Assembly: GCA_946965045.2 (NCBI GenBank)
Contig: OX337237.1
Location: 2,542,001 to 2,606,000 of the forward strand
DNA length: 64,000 bases
Source of the DNA: Epithemia pelagica
Lineage: Eukaryota; Bacillariophyta; Bacillariophyceae; Surirellales; Surirellaceae
Direction: 5' to 3'
The notes below the pieces were generated by a model. The model was not told the DNA's origin and did not search any database. It was given only the letters and a program-made list of their open reading frames with translations. Positions 1 through 9,086 of this stretch are shown here, in pieces. The translations under genes and the position numbers were made by a program. Position 1 is the stretch's first letter, and each line of letters opens with the position of its first letter.

Positions 1-2569
1 ACGTTGACCTCACTTGACTTGTGACGGGCGAAGGAGTTCGACGACTTCTGTGGTACTCCACAGTTGGCAACGTTCGAGATTCCGGTGCGTCGGCCGGTCC
101 GGAACGTCACCTTCTCGGCGTTGTCAAACTTGCAACGAATGGCAAGTTGACGGGCATTCCTCAACGGCCAGTTCACGCCCAATCTACCCGCACACTTGAA
201 GCCAGATCCATCCGCGTCATTCTGTGAAGTCTCGGGGACGAGCTCAGTCCAACCGAGGTGCTTCGCACCATCCTTGCGGGCCTTGAGGTGTTTTGCGGGT
301 ATCTGCTCTAGAAACAGCAGACCCTGCCATCCTGGCGGGTGCGCCACTTTCATGATGTGCAAGAGGATCTTGTACGTCGCAAACTTATCATCTGGGTTGT
401 CGATGATCATGTGCGACGAGTCTTGTGTATCGTTGGCGACTCGATCAAAGGCGAGATTGTTCGTCGCGAGGTGCGACGATTTCTCAAGCACAGATTCTTT
501 GAGAATAATCGCGGGAAGCCCAGCCAACATTCCGTACGATTTGTCAAGACACGCCTTGAAAATTAAATCGGATACTTTAAGTAGTCTTATCTGGAGACAA
601 CATGCAACAACCAAACTGTTAGACAACAGCAGCAACAACAACGGCGACAATCAACAAATACAACAACAACAAACAACAACTTACTTCTGGGCCGCGGAGA
701 CCGAAGTCTCGGGAAGTCTTGTAGACTCCCATGCTCAAAGCCGTGGAATACTCGCCGTCTTCGAACGGCCGAAGCTCCGGCTCGCATGTCCGCATCTTTT
801 CTTCGTCGTCGAATGCCGTTGGTGCACGATTGGGTAGGCGGCCAAATTCGGGTCGGACGAGGGCTGCCTTGTTCCAAATGTCGGCAAGGTAGGCATGGTA
901 ATTGCCAAGCCCATGTTTGAGATCACTTTGAGCGATCACGATCCCGTGTGTTTTAAGAAGAGCAAAGAGATGGTTCAGCATCTTCATTGTTGTGTTGGGC
1001 TGGAAGAAAAACTTGGGGTCCTCCACTGAATCCGTTTCCATATTGAAACCCCGCATTCGATGGTTCACGAGAAAAACCATTACGCAACTATTCAACAATG
1101 TCAATTTCGATGGAGTCTTCACTCCGCGGAGAGCAAGAAAGAGGAGCGGCGTTGGTGTATCTCCACCCGACAGTTCATCGATATCTTCGACGATTTCAAG
1201 AAGAAAGTGCATCTCGTGATGCTTTTGAAGACACTCCAAAAATTTGTTGACGGAGGCGGCCTTTTCTTTGTCGTAGGAAGCCTTGCATCCGGTAAGGTCT
1301 CGGATGGTGAAGGTACTGTTCCCGTAGATGGTGGGAGAGAGGCGACAATACTGGCTCCAGGCGGCCAACGAACGTGCACGAGAAGAGTTCATGGTGGGCG
1401 GGTTGAAGGTGACCTCACCAATCCGCATGGAGCCCTTTTCGGCATCCCATGTCAGATGCTTCCGTTTGACCAAAGCTTGGGATACAAGCTTGGTATCCAC
1501 TTTGCAAGATTCCACAACCGTTGCGGCGTTGAGAAGGGCGTCGTTGGCGCCATTGGGAAGATCGAGACCTTCGATCTGGTGACGACGGGAAGAAGGATCA
1601 GGCCTCGCAACATTGCTGAAGGGAAAAAGGAAACATGGTGGTTAGAATGAGACAGATAAGAATAGAAACAAAACATACTGTCACTTACTTTGATTGCTCT
1701 GTAGCTTGGATGTTGTCTTGTTGTTGTGGTTGTCGACGAGGATTTCGGGAAGGAGGAAGGTTCACTTCCGTTAATGGCGGACGATTGGCACGGTTGTTGG
1801 GTGGGCGGCCGGGATTTCGGTACGGGTTCACGTTATTGGTTGAGTTTGTGGCGTCCACATTGTTTCTTGCGGCCGCCCGCTCCAGTTGGCGGCGAGATTG
1901 TCGAGTCGCCATGGTCAGGCTGTGAAACGACGATGAAAAAACGATGCACAATGAAAAATGAGGGTGAGGAAAGTGAAGACGGTGACACTTGCGAGAAAGT
2001 GCGGACACGTAGGTTACACGTAGGAATCAGTAGGAAACAGAACAGCGACTCAACCATGCGCGCGCGCACGGCAGGTGGTTTGAAATTTTGGGAAGACGTC
2101 TGGAACGAAAACACACGACAATGGTGGGAAACGCGGCGAAAACTTACCGTCTCTGTAGGATTTCCATGATCCAAGGGTCGGAACTACAGGTGCTGAAGTC
2201 GTCGGATGACCCAGTACAGTCGTGGTAGAGTTCCGAGCGGCGAAAGAGATTGCCATCCCATTCGTCTGTTGCATTGTCCTTGGTGACAAAGACGAGAGTT
2301 TCGCCCGAAGAGTCTGATGAGCAACTAGACGACGAAGACGAACTACAAAGATCTATTACATCAGGAGGGGTGCAAAGGTCTATGACTCCACAATCAACCT
2401 GTTTGGAAGCATGAGCAACTCCACCAGAAGGAGGAGGAGTCACCATGGTCGGTTGTCTTCCTTTTCTCATCATGTTGTTGCATTGTTGTTGCACAAAATG
2501 TGTCGTCTGTGAGAGATTATCGTGGGAATGTCCGTTGGGGGGTGGGGGATCTAAGTAATATATAGACAT
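1..2569 (-). CDS. Crypton-like tyrosine recombinase (DUF3504-like), four exons, 3' end outside window
   Basis: I join four exons: 2569-2148, 1919-1689, 1615-685 and 590-1. All three introns (1920-2147, 1616-1688, 591-684) are GT-AG and keep the frame, and the last exon stays open to the window edge, giving at least 724 codons. The N-terminus is Pro/Ser-rich and carries VIDL twice (residues 62-65 and 71-74) before a Ser/acidic tract, the form of SUMO-interaction motifs. Exon 2 is basic and Asn/Pro/Gln-rich. Exon 3 looks like a helical core-binding domain. The catalytic signature would be FGLRG (first Arg) at the end of exon 3, then FRTGRRTG in the HxxR position (near base 112) and ARHKS as the second His box (near base 20). 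The catalytic Tyr would lie beyond the edge. Crypton and DUF3504 recombinases have this order. HxxR reads RTGRR here, so activity is uncertain. The alternative is an uncharacterised diatom family. The family call is inference from motif order. Confidence 0.55.
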
Positions 2570-2880
2570 TACCTATGTATTCCTGTGTCACGCCTATGTA
2601 AACAACACGACTTGTCGTATGTACCTATTTGATAGATGCGAGCCATCGGATTTGTTGCGCAAGCACGACAGTATGTTGCTTATTGAGAAACGCGAGCAAT
2701 CGGATGAGGTGCGCAAGCACGCAAGCAAGATACCTAACTAACACTGTACCGGCGCGAATGTAAAAAGCTAAATAGGCCAACTATTACTAAGTATCGATAG
2801 AGATAAACGATCACTTAGGAAGACCGAAAATTACCTAGGGTGCGCCCGCACGACTCCTCGTGACAAAGGAAGCTAACATA
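2570..2880. other. 5' flank of the recombinase-like gene, no gene seen
   Basis: No ORF of note. Two related segments sit near 2635-2675 and 2690-2730; both contain ATCGGAT followed by GCGCAAGCACG and look like a diverged short tandem duplication. One CTCCTCGT copy at about 2853 already belongs to the direct-repeat series of the adjoining palindrome. Confidence 0.5.
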
Positions 2881-3088
2881 CTTTAATAGCCCCGGGGGAC
2901 TCCTCGTCGCAGGGCGCTCCTCGTGGCTTAACTCCTCGTCGGGCAATAGCTTCTCGTCGTGGACTGCCCCCTCGATCCGCTTACGCGGATCTCACAGGGG
3001 CAGTCCACTCCTCGTCGCTATTGCCCTTCTCGGAGTTAAGCCACTCCTCACACCCTAGCTCCTCCTCGTCCCAACCTGGCTATTAAAG
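2881..3088. repeat. 208-bp nested palindrome (foldback or MITE-like element)
   Basis: Four blocks pair outward from one centre near 2984: 2959-2970 with 2997-3008 (GTGGACTGCCCC), 2941-2950 with 3017-3026 (GGGCAATAGC), 2923-2935 with 3032-3044 (GTGGCTTAACTCC) and 2881-2891 with 3078-3088 (CTTTAATAGCC). The interruptions between blocks are not complementary. Instead they hold variants of CTCCTCGTCG in the same orientation on both arms. The core 2978-2989 holds CCGCTTACGCGG, a further small hairpin. No ORF lies inside. I cannot identify a target-site duplication with confidence. Confidence 0.75.
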
Positions 3089-3242
3089 TAGATTTACTAC
3101 CTCTTCACTACCATACTTGGAGTACGGACGGAGAGACCGCCTCCTACACCCAACATGTCTCTTCGCATTGTTGCAACAACAAAATTGTTCCTTGGCTACT
3201 TCAAATTTCATAGGTGTCCCTTACTCCTTACTTGGTGCAAAG

Positions 3243-3684
3243 ATGGATATGAAAAACCTTTCTCAAACGGATTTGATTGAGCGTCTGAATTGGGTGGCAG
3301 GAACAATTGCTCAAGTTTGGCTTGTGGTCGTCCGAGAATGGCACAAGAATACGGTCGTGGAAGGACCATCCCCGCATCAAACTTGTCCTCAGTCGAGACT
3401 TGCAGTCTCCCACCAAGGGACGAGAAGTTGTGGCGGACTTGTTTCAATGGTTGGGCGTTTCGGATCCAACCAACACTACCACCACCACAGGAGGAGGCGT
3501 CCAGCTGCATCAACCCAAAACAGCCATGATTACCCATTACACAAGTCCTCCCATGACGTCTGAATTCCGATCCTGGCTCCAAGACACCATTTTTCGTCCC
3601 TACAATGAACGACTCTATCGCTTGTTTGGGCCCGACTATCAGGGCATTTTTGATGACGAACCAACCACAAAATCCTCTATGTGA
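3243..3684 (+). pseudogene. Chimeric fragment: N-terminus of the 4674 gene family joined to a sulfotransferase C-terminus
   Basis: The segment starts with ATG and about 16 codons resembling the start of the gene at 4674 (MDMKNLSQTDLIERL against MDMESLTRDQLIERI). From about 3370 it becomes, in another frame, the C-terminal part of a Sulfotransfer-type protein. That part has a RDLQSPTKGREVVADLF segment, where the family has its 'DL..P...' strand-helix, and then FRPYNERLYRLFG, the usual closing motif. The PAPS-binding 5' loop is absent, so this is a fragment. A close relative lies at 6441-6772, and both copies face a HAD sequence on the other strand, so they belong to one duplicated block. The sulfotransferase call rests on the C-terminal motif only. 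Confidence 0.45.
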
Positions 3685-3897
3685 TAGTGCGCGCGATTCG
3701 TCTGGTATCGATTGGCTATAGAGAAATGGTGGATTATAAAACAAAAAAATCCCATGGCAACAACAACCTGGTCGTCGATTGCCGTGTTCCAATGAAGTTA
3801 ACACTCTGAAAAGGAGCTGGTGGATTCGTTTTCTACTCGTGAATTGTGGAGCCACAAAAACACATGTCTATCTTCACCCACTACTCATGCGGGTGGA

Positions 3898-4225
3898 TCA
3901 CCAGGTATTTCTGTCGTTGAATGCATCGTCGTCATTTGGCTTCTTGGTGTAAGGATCAATCAACAATCGGGTTCTTGTAATAGTACCTGCCCCAAACCCA
4001 AACAAGGCAATGGCTCCTCCTTCATTATTGGTTTCGTCCAAGACCAGATTGACCCCTTCGGCTTGTTGGACGGACCAGGTCAACACCAATCGATGCTTGT
4101 TGCACACAAGTTCCAAATCATTTTCTTCATCGCCAATGGCCAACCATTCGGTCGCCATGACAATGCCCAAGACGCGACACAATTCCTGCACACCCACAGC
4201 CTTGCTCGTACTATTCTTGTCTGAA
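3898..4225 (-). pseudogene. Decayed copy of the HAD phosphatase C-terminus
   Basis: The reading frame matches the C-terminal part of the intact HAD gene at 7051-8604: SKAVGVQELCRVLGI, then AIGDEENDLEL (motif IV region, AIGDGENDLQL in the intact gene) and VLDETNNEGG. After the acidic motif the copy loses the segment corresponding to SIGIAMGNAVDLV, replaced by unrelated residues, and the catalytic N-terminal Asp motif is missing altogether. It is therefore a non-functional relic. Homology continues into the non-coding 3' side (about 3690-3900 against 6760-6910), showing that a genomic segment was copied rather than a transcript. Confidence 0.7.
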
Positions 4226-4673
4226 AAAGAAGACTGGGCAATTGTCTTGTCGCAAGTTGCCAAGGAACACTTGCCTTCGAAACGAAGCAAGCGGCGGGAA
4301 GGCTGGGTTCAAGCATATTATATACAGCCGCCGCTTGAACCTTGCTACCAGTCGTGGTGAATACCGGAAGAACAATTGTTGAACAAGGGATTCCAGATTC
4401 CAGCTCGGGCCATGGCAACGGCTGCATTAGTTGCGTTCGCAATTCCCTCATCTCCATGACCCGAATCGGGAGATGCTGCTGTATCCGTAATCCGTAGTCT
4501 CAAACATGGAGGTTGTGATAAAACTGGCAAGCCCGTCAATCTGTTTCGAAACGATGCTTTACATTAGGATTGGGCACCAGTCACCTACTCTCTCTCGAAT
4601 TTTCCGGTAACCTGCCGCCTGCCGGGCCAGACCCCGAAGAATCACACACGTGTTAGCCTAAAAATTTGAGAAG
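4226..4673. other. Spacer upstream of the coiled-coil gene, no gene seen
   Basis: Short overlapping frames only; none has a recognisable motif. The boundary of the duplicated HAD segment is near 4225, so this stretch probably holds the breakpoint and further decayed sequence. Confidence 0.4.
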
Positions 4674-6037
4674 ATGGATATGGAAAGCCTTACTAGAGAC
4701 CAGTTGATTGAGCGTATCGAAAGAGCCGAGGCAAGGACGAAGGAGGCAAAGGCGTTGATTGAGCGTATCAAAAGAGCCGAGGCAGAGGCGAAGGAGGCAG
4801 AGGCGAAGGAGGCAGAGGCGTTGATCGAGCGTATCAAAAGAGCCGAGGCAGAGGCGAAGGAGGCAGAGGCTAGAGCTGAAAAGGCCGAAGCGTTGACAAA
4901 TGGAACTTACTACGCAACAATATATGACGTTGTAGGACGTTTGGAAGAGGACATTCCACAAGGTTCCTTGAGCTGCGTTCGAAGACCAGCAAAATGTGAT
5001 CGATTCTATAAGACGGCTATCGAAGCAGCAGAGTCTGCGGATGGTCTTCTCCGTCCTTAAAAAATGCATCATGTACGTCTGGATACGACGAGGCTGAAGG
5101 AGATGAGGCAAGGAAACGCAAACGGAGTATTGAATCCTTTGGACTTGATGGGGAGAAGCAGGAGGCAGCAGAAATTGCTCATTTAGTCCCACACAGCCAA
5201 AAATGTTCGTCCCTCTATGGAGAATTATTGGAGGCCATGGTCGGTGTAGACTTTCAAGAGCCGAGGAAACAAAGACTGCAAGTCCTGGTCCATGGACAGG
5301 AAGGTCGAGATGGTAAGGAGAAAAAAACTGGAATCAAGCACTGCAGCATGAACCTGATTCGTGTCATGCTCCCGAAGGCTTTTATGGACAAACACCCAAG
5401 CCAAGTTCTCATTCTGCCGATATTGACCGTTGACGAAGTATTGCACTTTGGTGAACCAGGACATCATGACTGTTATTCAATCGCAGTTCTTTGTGAGTCG
5501 CCTGACGTTTACCAGCAGATGGTACTCACAGACGAGTACGAAATCTGTACTCCCACCGATCTACAGCGTGCCGTGGAAACATTGCGAAAGTTTACGTTTG
5601 CCGTTGCCGAACATGCCAGAGACAATGTAAAAGATGAAGACCTGGATTCGATAGTCTCGGAAAGGACTACGCTGCTTGTGGCACGTGGTTTTCTTAAGAG
5701 GTCAAGAGTTTTGACTCCCACCCTTCTTTCGACCGGGGACAAGCAGCCGCCGCGCGTGCTAAAGTTGCCACTCGCGAACGACGGAAAGGGAGCAACCACC
5801 TGTGACCCATGGTTGCTTTGCCTAAAGAGTGCAATTATGTACTCTAGCTTTTGCGGAAATAAGCTCCTCCCTGGGTGCTTTTCGCCACCAGCCACAGTAT
5901 TCTCTTCGACGCATGAGTCCTTGAATAGTTTCTCTCACGAAAACTGGGATTTAGTTTCGAGCCGTGTACCCAATGAAGTAAATTCTCCCAGTCGAGCTGT
6001 TGACTCAATTTCGGAAATTAGCAGCTGTGCATCCTAG
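4674..6037 (+). pseudogene. Coiled-coil plus HNH-like domain protein, frameshifted
   Basis: The first frame (4674-5060, 128 aa) starts MDMESLTRDQLIERI and runs into an Ala/Glu/Lys coiled coil of near-identical LIERIKRAEAEAKEAEA units, then a globular segment. It stops at 5058-5060. The next frame is open across the same point and continues without a break to 6037. It begins with an acidic/basic linker and the motif AAEIAHLVPHS, followed about 55 residues later by GIKHCSMNLIRV. That spacing resembles the His and Asn elements of HNH_2-type nucleases, but a third His is not obvious. The shift falls at a run of six A (5059-5064), so a one-base indel or a sequencing error explains it; no intron fits. 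The family looks repeated in this genome (N-terminal piece at 3243). Function is not established. Confidence 0.5.
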
Positions 6038-6440
6038 TGGATTATCGACGAGAAATTGAAAACAACTGGGATCATTGTACAAGGGTTCTGCACCTGAGAA
6101 AGCTGATGGGCAGTGAAGCGGCATTGCTTGGACAACACCGTAGCAAAGGGGTCCTGGCTGCTATACTGTCGCAGCAACCGGATTGAAAGTACTCTACGAA
6201 AAGCCAATGAAAATTCTATTCCTGTAACCTTGATCAAAGTGGTGGAATTAACGTTTTTCAATAGTCCAACAACTGGCAGTTTCTCCCTCGGTTACAAGTT
6301 ATGTTGATCTTTTTACCTAGTCCGGTAGGTAGGGAACTCTTTTGTGGCCATTACGCAAGCTTCAAGATGTATTCGTTTCTCGTAGATGGACTAAGCCCAG
6401 CCGACTCTCTTCGTTGCCATGAGTTAATGGTCCAATATTG
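6038..6440. other. No gene seen
   Basis: No coding frame with recognisable motifs. It lies between the end of the frameshifted coiled-coil gene and the second sulfotransferase fragment and may hold decayed 5' sequence of the latter. Confidence 0.4.
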
Positions 6441-6772
6441 TCGAGGAAGGCCCAGACTTGCAGTCTCCCACCAAGGGACGGGAGATTGTGGCGGTGGGAC
6501 GGGAGATTGTGGTGGTGGGACGGGAGATTGTGGCGGGTTTGTTTCATTGGTTGGGAGTCACGGATAACACTGCAGGAGAAGCGGTCCAGCCACAACCCAA
6601 AACGGCCATGATTACGCAGTATACCAGTCTTCCCATGTCGTCCGAATTCCGCTCCTGGCTTGACGAAACCATTTTTCGTCCCTACACTGAACGACTCCAT
6701 CGTTTGTTGGGGCCCAACGATCAGTGCATTTTTGACCATGAGAAACCACCAACCACAATTCGTATGATATAG
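6441..6772 (+). pseudogene. Sulfotransferase C-terminal fragment, second copy
   Basis: The frame reads PDLQSPTKGREIVA, then an inserted in-frame repeat, GLFHWLGV, and the terminal FRPYTERLHRLLG, matching the fragment at 3370-3684 residue for residue over most of its length. It lacks the N-terminal PAPS-binding region, so it is a remnant. It ends about 280 bases from the stop codon of the convergent HAD gene, the same arrangement as in copy 1. The sulfotransferase assignment is from the C-terminal motif and is moderate. Confidence 0.45.
6475..6537. repeat. 21-bp unit repeated three times in frame
   Basis: Units 6475-6495, 6496-6516 and 6517-6537 are GGGACGGGAGATTGTGGCGG plus one base, with one internal substitution in unit 2 and a change at the last base of unit 3. 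Each codes seven residues (GREIVAV-type). Copy 1 near 3417-3440 has a single unit, so the expansion happened after the block was duplicated. Confidence 0.9.
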
Positions 6773-7050
6773 ATTGAGAAATGGTATGGTAAATTCTAAA
6801 AATATCAGTGGCAACAAACACCTTGTTGTCGATTGTCTTGTTACGATATCTTGTGAATTTTTCCACTCAGGAAAGGAGCTGGTGGATTCGTGTTCCACTC
6901 ATCCAAATTGTCTAGGGCAGAACCGCCAAAGCCTGCTTTTCTCCGTCCATTCCAAACAATTCGTCAGAAAGTTGGAGCACCCTCCATGTTTCTTTGAGAA
7001 CACTGCAAATACGAACTGCATTGTCGTCCTTTGGATCCAGGGTGCAGGAA

Positions 7051-8604
7051 TCAACGATCGGGTCGTTGTTGTAGTACCTGTCCCAACCCAAACAAGGCAA
7101 TGGCTATACCGGCTCCTCCTTCGTTATTGGTTTCGTCCAAGACCAGATCGACCCCCTCAGCTTGTTTGACCAAGTCCACGGCATTGCCCATGGCAATACC
7201 AATCGATGCTTGTTGCAAGAGTTGTAAATCATTTTCTCCATCGCCAATGGCCAACAATTCCGTCGCCATGTCAATGCTCAAGACACGACACAATTCCTGT
7301 ACGCCCACGGCCTTGCTCGAGTTGGGTGGCAACAATTCCACCAAGCGGGGAACGGCACTCGTGACACTGGCATGGTAGGGTTCGGCCACGGCTTGGAATG
7401 TGGGTCGAAAGGCGACAATTTCGTCGGCCGTGTCGGCCATGACCAATACCTTGTGAAAGCCCGGTGTGTAGTCTCGTAAACGACCTGTATTCAGCAGGAC
7501 GGGTCGCGGTTCGCCCCAAATGGTATGGACCAATTCCAAATGATGCGGATTTTGTGTGGCACAGACTGGTGTGGTATACAAAACGTCGCCATCATAGGCC
7601 AAAATCGTGAGACCCTCTTGTTCAATGACGGCTTGTGCCGCATCCAACAAGTCGGGTGCATTGATCAATTTTTGTTCAAAGACAACGTGTCCCTGCGCGT
7701 TGACACAGTACAAGCCTTGATTATACACACCCGGTACGGTGGACAAGAGATTCGAAAGTTCGGTCCCCAAACTGGTCAAGGCTCCTTCTCGTGTCTTGCC
7801 CGTGGCTGGAAAAAAGTAGTCAAGGGTCGAATTCTTGGTGTCCTTGTCGGCTGCTGCGCGCGACGATACCGCCACGGCCGTTTGGACGGCTGCTCGGGTC
7901 AGGGGATGCAACGTGCTGCTCGTTGTCAACAAGGTTCCATCGACATCGGAGGCAATGGCACGAATCTTGGCAATGCGCTCAATCAAGTCGTCATTGCCTT
8001 GAATGCGACTCTGATACTTTTTCAGAATCTCCACCGGTACATCCACAACAGACCTGTCATTGGTTTCGTCCATGGATGGGGATTCCATCGCTAGTTCCTT
8101 CTTCTCTTCCTCCTCCTGGGTGGCATCGGCTTGTTGGACGGCTTGTTGAATGAGGTCGTGCAAGTTTGGAAACGACGCCGCCGACACGGATTCCGCAGAC
8201 GATGATTCGTCCTCAAAGACTTGATTGGTGGACAACTTTTGATGTAGATTGAGAATGGTTTCGAGTTCTTCCATCGAATACAAATCACTCTTGGAAGTGG
8301 GAGTTGGGGAAGACGATTTCATCCAGGGAAACAACCCTGTTGTTTCGTCCTCCTCTAGATTTCCCTCCTCACCGTTGGGTTCGGGCTGGGAAGCAGCAGC
8401 TTCATGATCATCAGTATTGGTTTGGGAAAGAGGTGGCAGTGTTGTCATACTCGGACAATGCCTGTACTGGAATGTGTTGCGACTACCCAACGACAAACCA
8501 AATGGTGGATTCACAACCACAAAGGCTTCTACCGCCTGTCGAAGAGCAAGGAGTCCACAGGGTATGACAAGAAGGACGAGATGAGTTCGGCAAGGGACTG
8601 TCAT
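7051..8604 (-). CDS. Cof-type HAD-superfamily phosphatase, probably plastid-targeted
   Basis: I take the ATG at 8604, giving 517 aa. This start opens with a hydrophobic signal peptide (VLLVIPCGLLALRQAVEA) followed directly by F, the pattern of diatom bipartite plastid presequences. Upstream in-frame codons to 8802 do not look like a leader. A low-complexity acidic linker follows, then the HAD motif I block ASDVDGTLLTTSS (the first Asp is the nucleophile), a large cap region with ILAYDGDVLY, and the C-terminal motif block LLAIGDGENDLQLL with IGIAMGNAV and VLDETNNEGG, typical of the Cof/YidA HAD-IIB subfamily. These enzymes dephosphorylate sugar phosphates or related small molecules; the substrate cannot be read from sequence. 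The gene was divergently arranged with the LRR gene now at 14960 before the retrotransposon inserted 220 bp upstream of its start. A decayed copy lies at 3898-4225. Confidence 0.85.
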   Translation of the reverse strand: MTVPCRTHLVLLVIPCGLLALRQAVEAFVVVNPPFGLSLGSRNTFQYRHCPSMTTLPPLSQTNTDDHEAAASQPEPNGEEGNLEEDETTGLFPWMKSSSPTPTSKSDLYSMEELETILNLHQKLSTNQVFEDESSSAESVSAASFPNLHDLIQQAVQQADATQEEEEKKELAMESPSMDETNDRSVVDVPVEILKKYQSRIQGNDDLIERIAKIRAIASDVDGTLLTTSSTLHPLTRAAVQTAVAVSSRAAADKDTKNSTLDYFFPATGKTREGALTSLGTELSNLLSTVPGVYNQGLYCVNAQGHVVFEQKLINAPDLLDAAQAVIEQEGLTILAYDGDVLYTTPVCATQNPHHLELVHTIWGEPRPVLLNTGRLRDYTPGFHKVLVMADTADEIVAFRPTFQAVAEPYHASVTSAVPRLVELLPPNSSKAVGVQELCRVLSIDMATELLAIGDGENDLQLLQQASIGIAMGNAVDLVKQAEGVDLVLDETNNEGGAGIAIALFGLGQVLQQRPDR

Positions 8605-8824
8605 GGTGGAACATGAGCACCAAGGAACGAGTTTGGGTTTCAATGAGCTGGTGATCGGCATGAGGGAACGAGCGACCGAAATGCGTTTAAGGCGACCGAA
8701 ACGCGAATGAATGAATGTTTTCCCCATCTTTTCCGCGACTGAGGGAGGGATCCTTTCTTTTGCTTCCACGTGTACCATAGGCACCATCAAAAGAAAAGAC
8801 ACATAGGATCACATCATGTCACAT

Positions 8825-9035
8825 TGTTGAAGGATGTCCCGTCATCGGTCGCGGAGGCGGATGCAACTGCGACCAAGGATACGTCGCCTGGAGCACCAGA
8901 TGGAGTCGAATGGATGGAAGCTGAACGACGTGGCAAGCAATCGAAGAAAAAGAGCCAGAGAGCTCATTCTAAGGAGAATACGTAACTTGTAATCGATTGT
9001 TGCCTTTACAGCACAGTTGTTAATAGTTTTCAACA
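8825..9035 (+). repeat. 5' LTR
   Basis: 211 bp, bounded by TGTTGAA and TTCAACA. A predicted initiator at 8962-8970 would divide it into about 141 bp of U3 and 70 bp of R plus U5. The U3 part is an open frame identical to the pol tail encoded by the 3' LTR. Confidence 0.95.
8962..8970 (+). promoter_or_regulatory. Predicted initiator and transcription start of the element
   Basis: GCTCATTCT matches the start of the oomycete initiator consensus GCTCATTYY, in which transcription begins at the A of TCATT. That would place the RNA 5' end at about 8966. No TATA box is visible 25-35 bases upstream. The same site in the 3' LTR is at 14834-14842. Transfer of the oomycete consensus to diatoms is inference. 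Confidence 0.4.
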
Positions 9036-9049
9036 TATTCTCCTTAGAA
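9036..9049 (+). other. Primer-binding site complementary to the element's own LTR
   Basis: The 14 bases immediately after the 5' LTR, TATTCTCCTTAGAA, are the exact reverse complement of 8967-8980 (TTCTAAGGAGAATA) in the LTR. A tRNA 3'-end primer site would begin TGG, which is absent. The complementary LTR segment begins at the predicted RNA start, so the RNA 5' end could fold back, 55 nt loop, and prime reverse transcription as in the Tf1 element. Confidence 0.6.
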
Positions 9050-9086
9050 AATAATCTCACATTGTGCCGTGAAGTACTGCCGGTCA

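Noticed and set aside
2881-3088. CRISPR array
   Set aside because: The repeats are short, irregular and nested in palindromes; eukaryotic context and no regular spacers.
8770-8985. 71-aa ORF in the 5' LTR
   Set aside because: It is the LTR copy of the pol C-terminal tail; no evidence that it is translated on its own.
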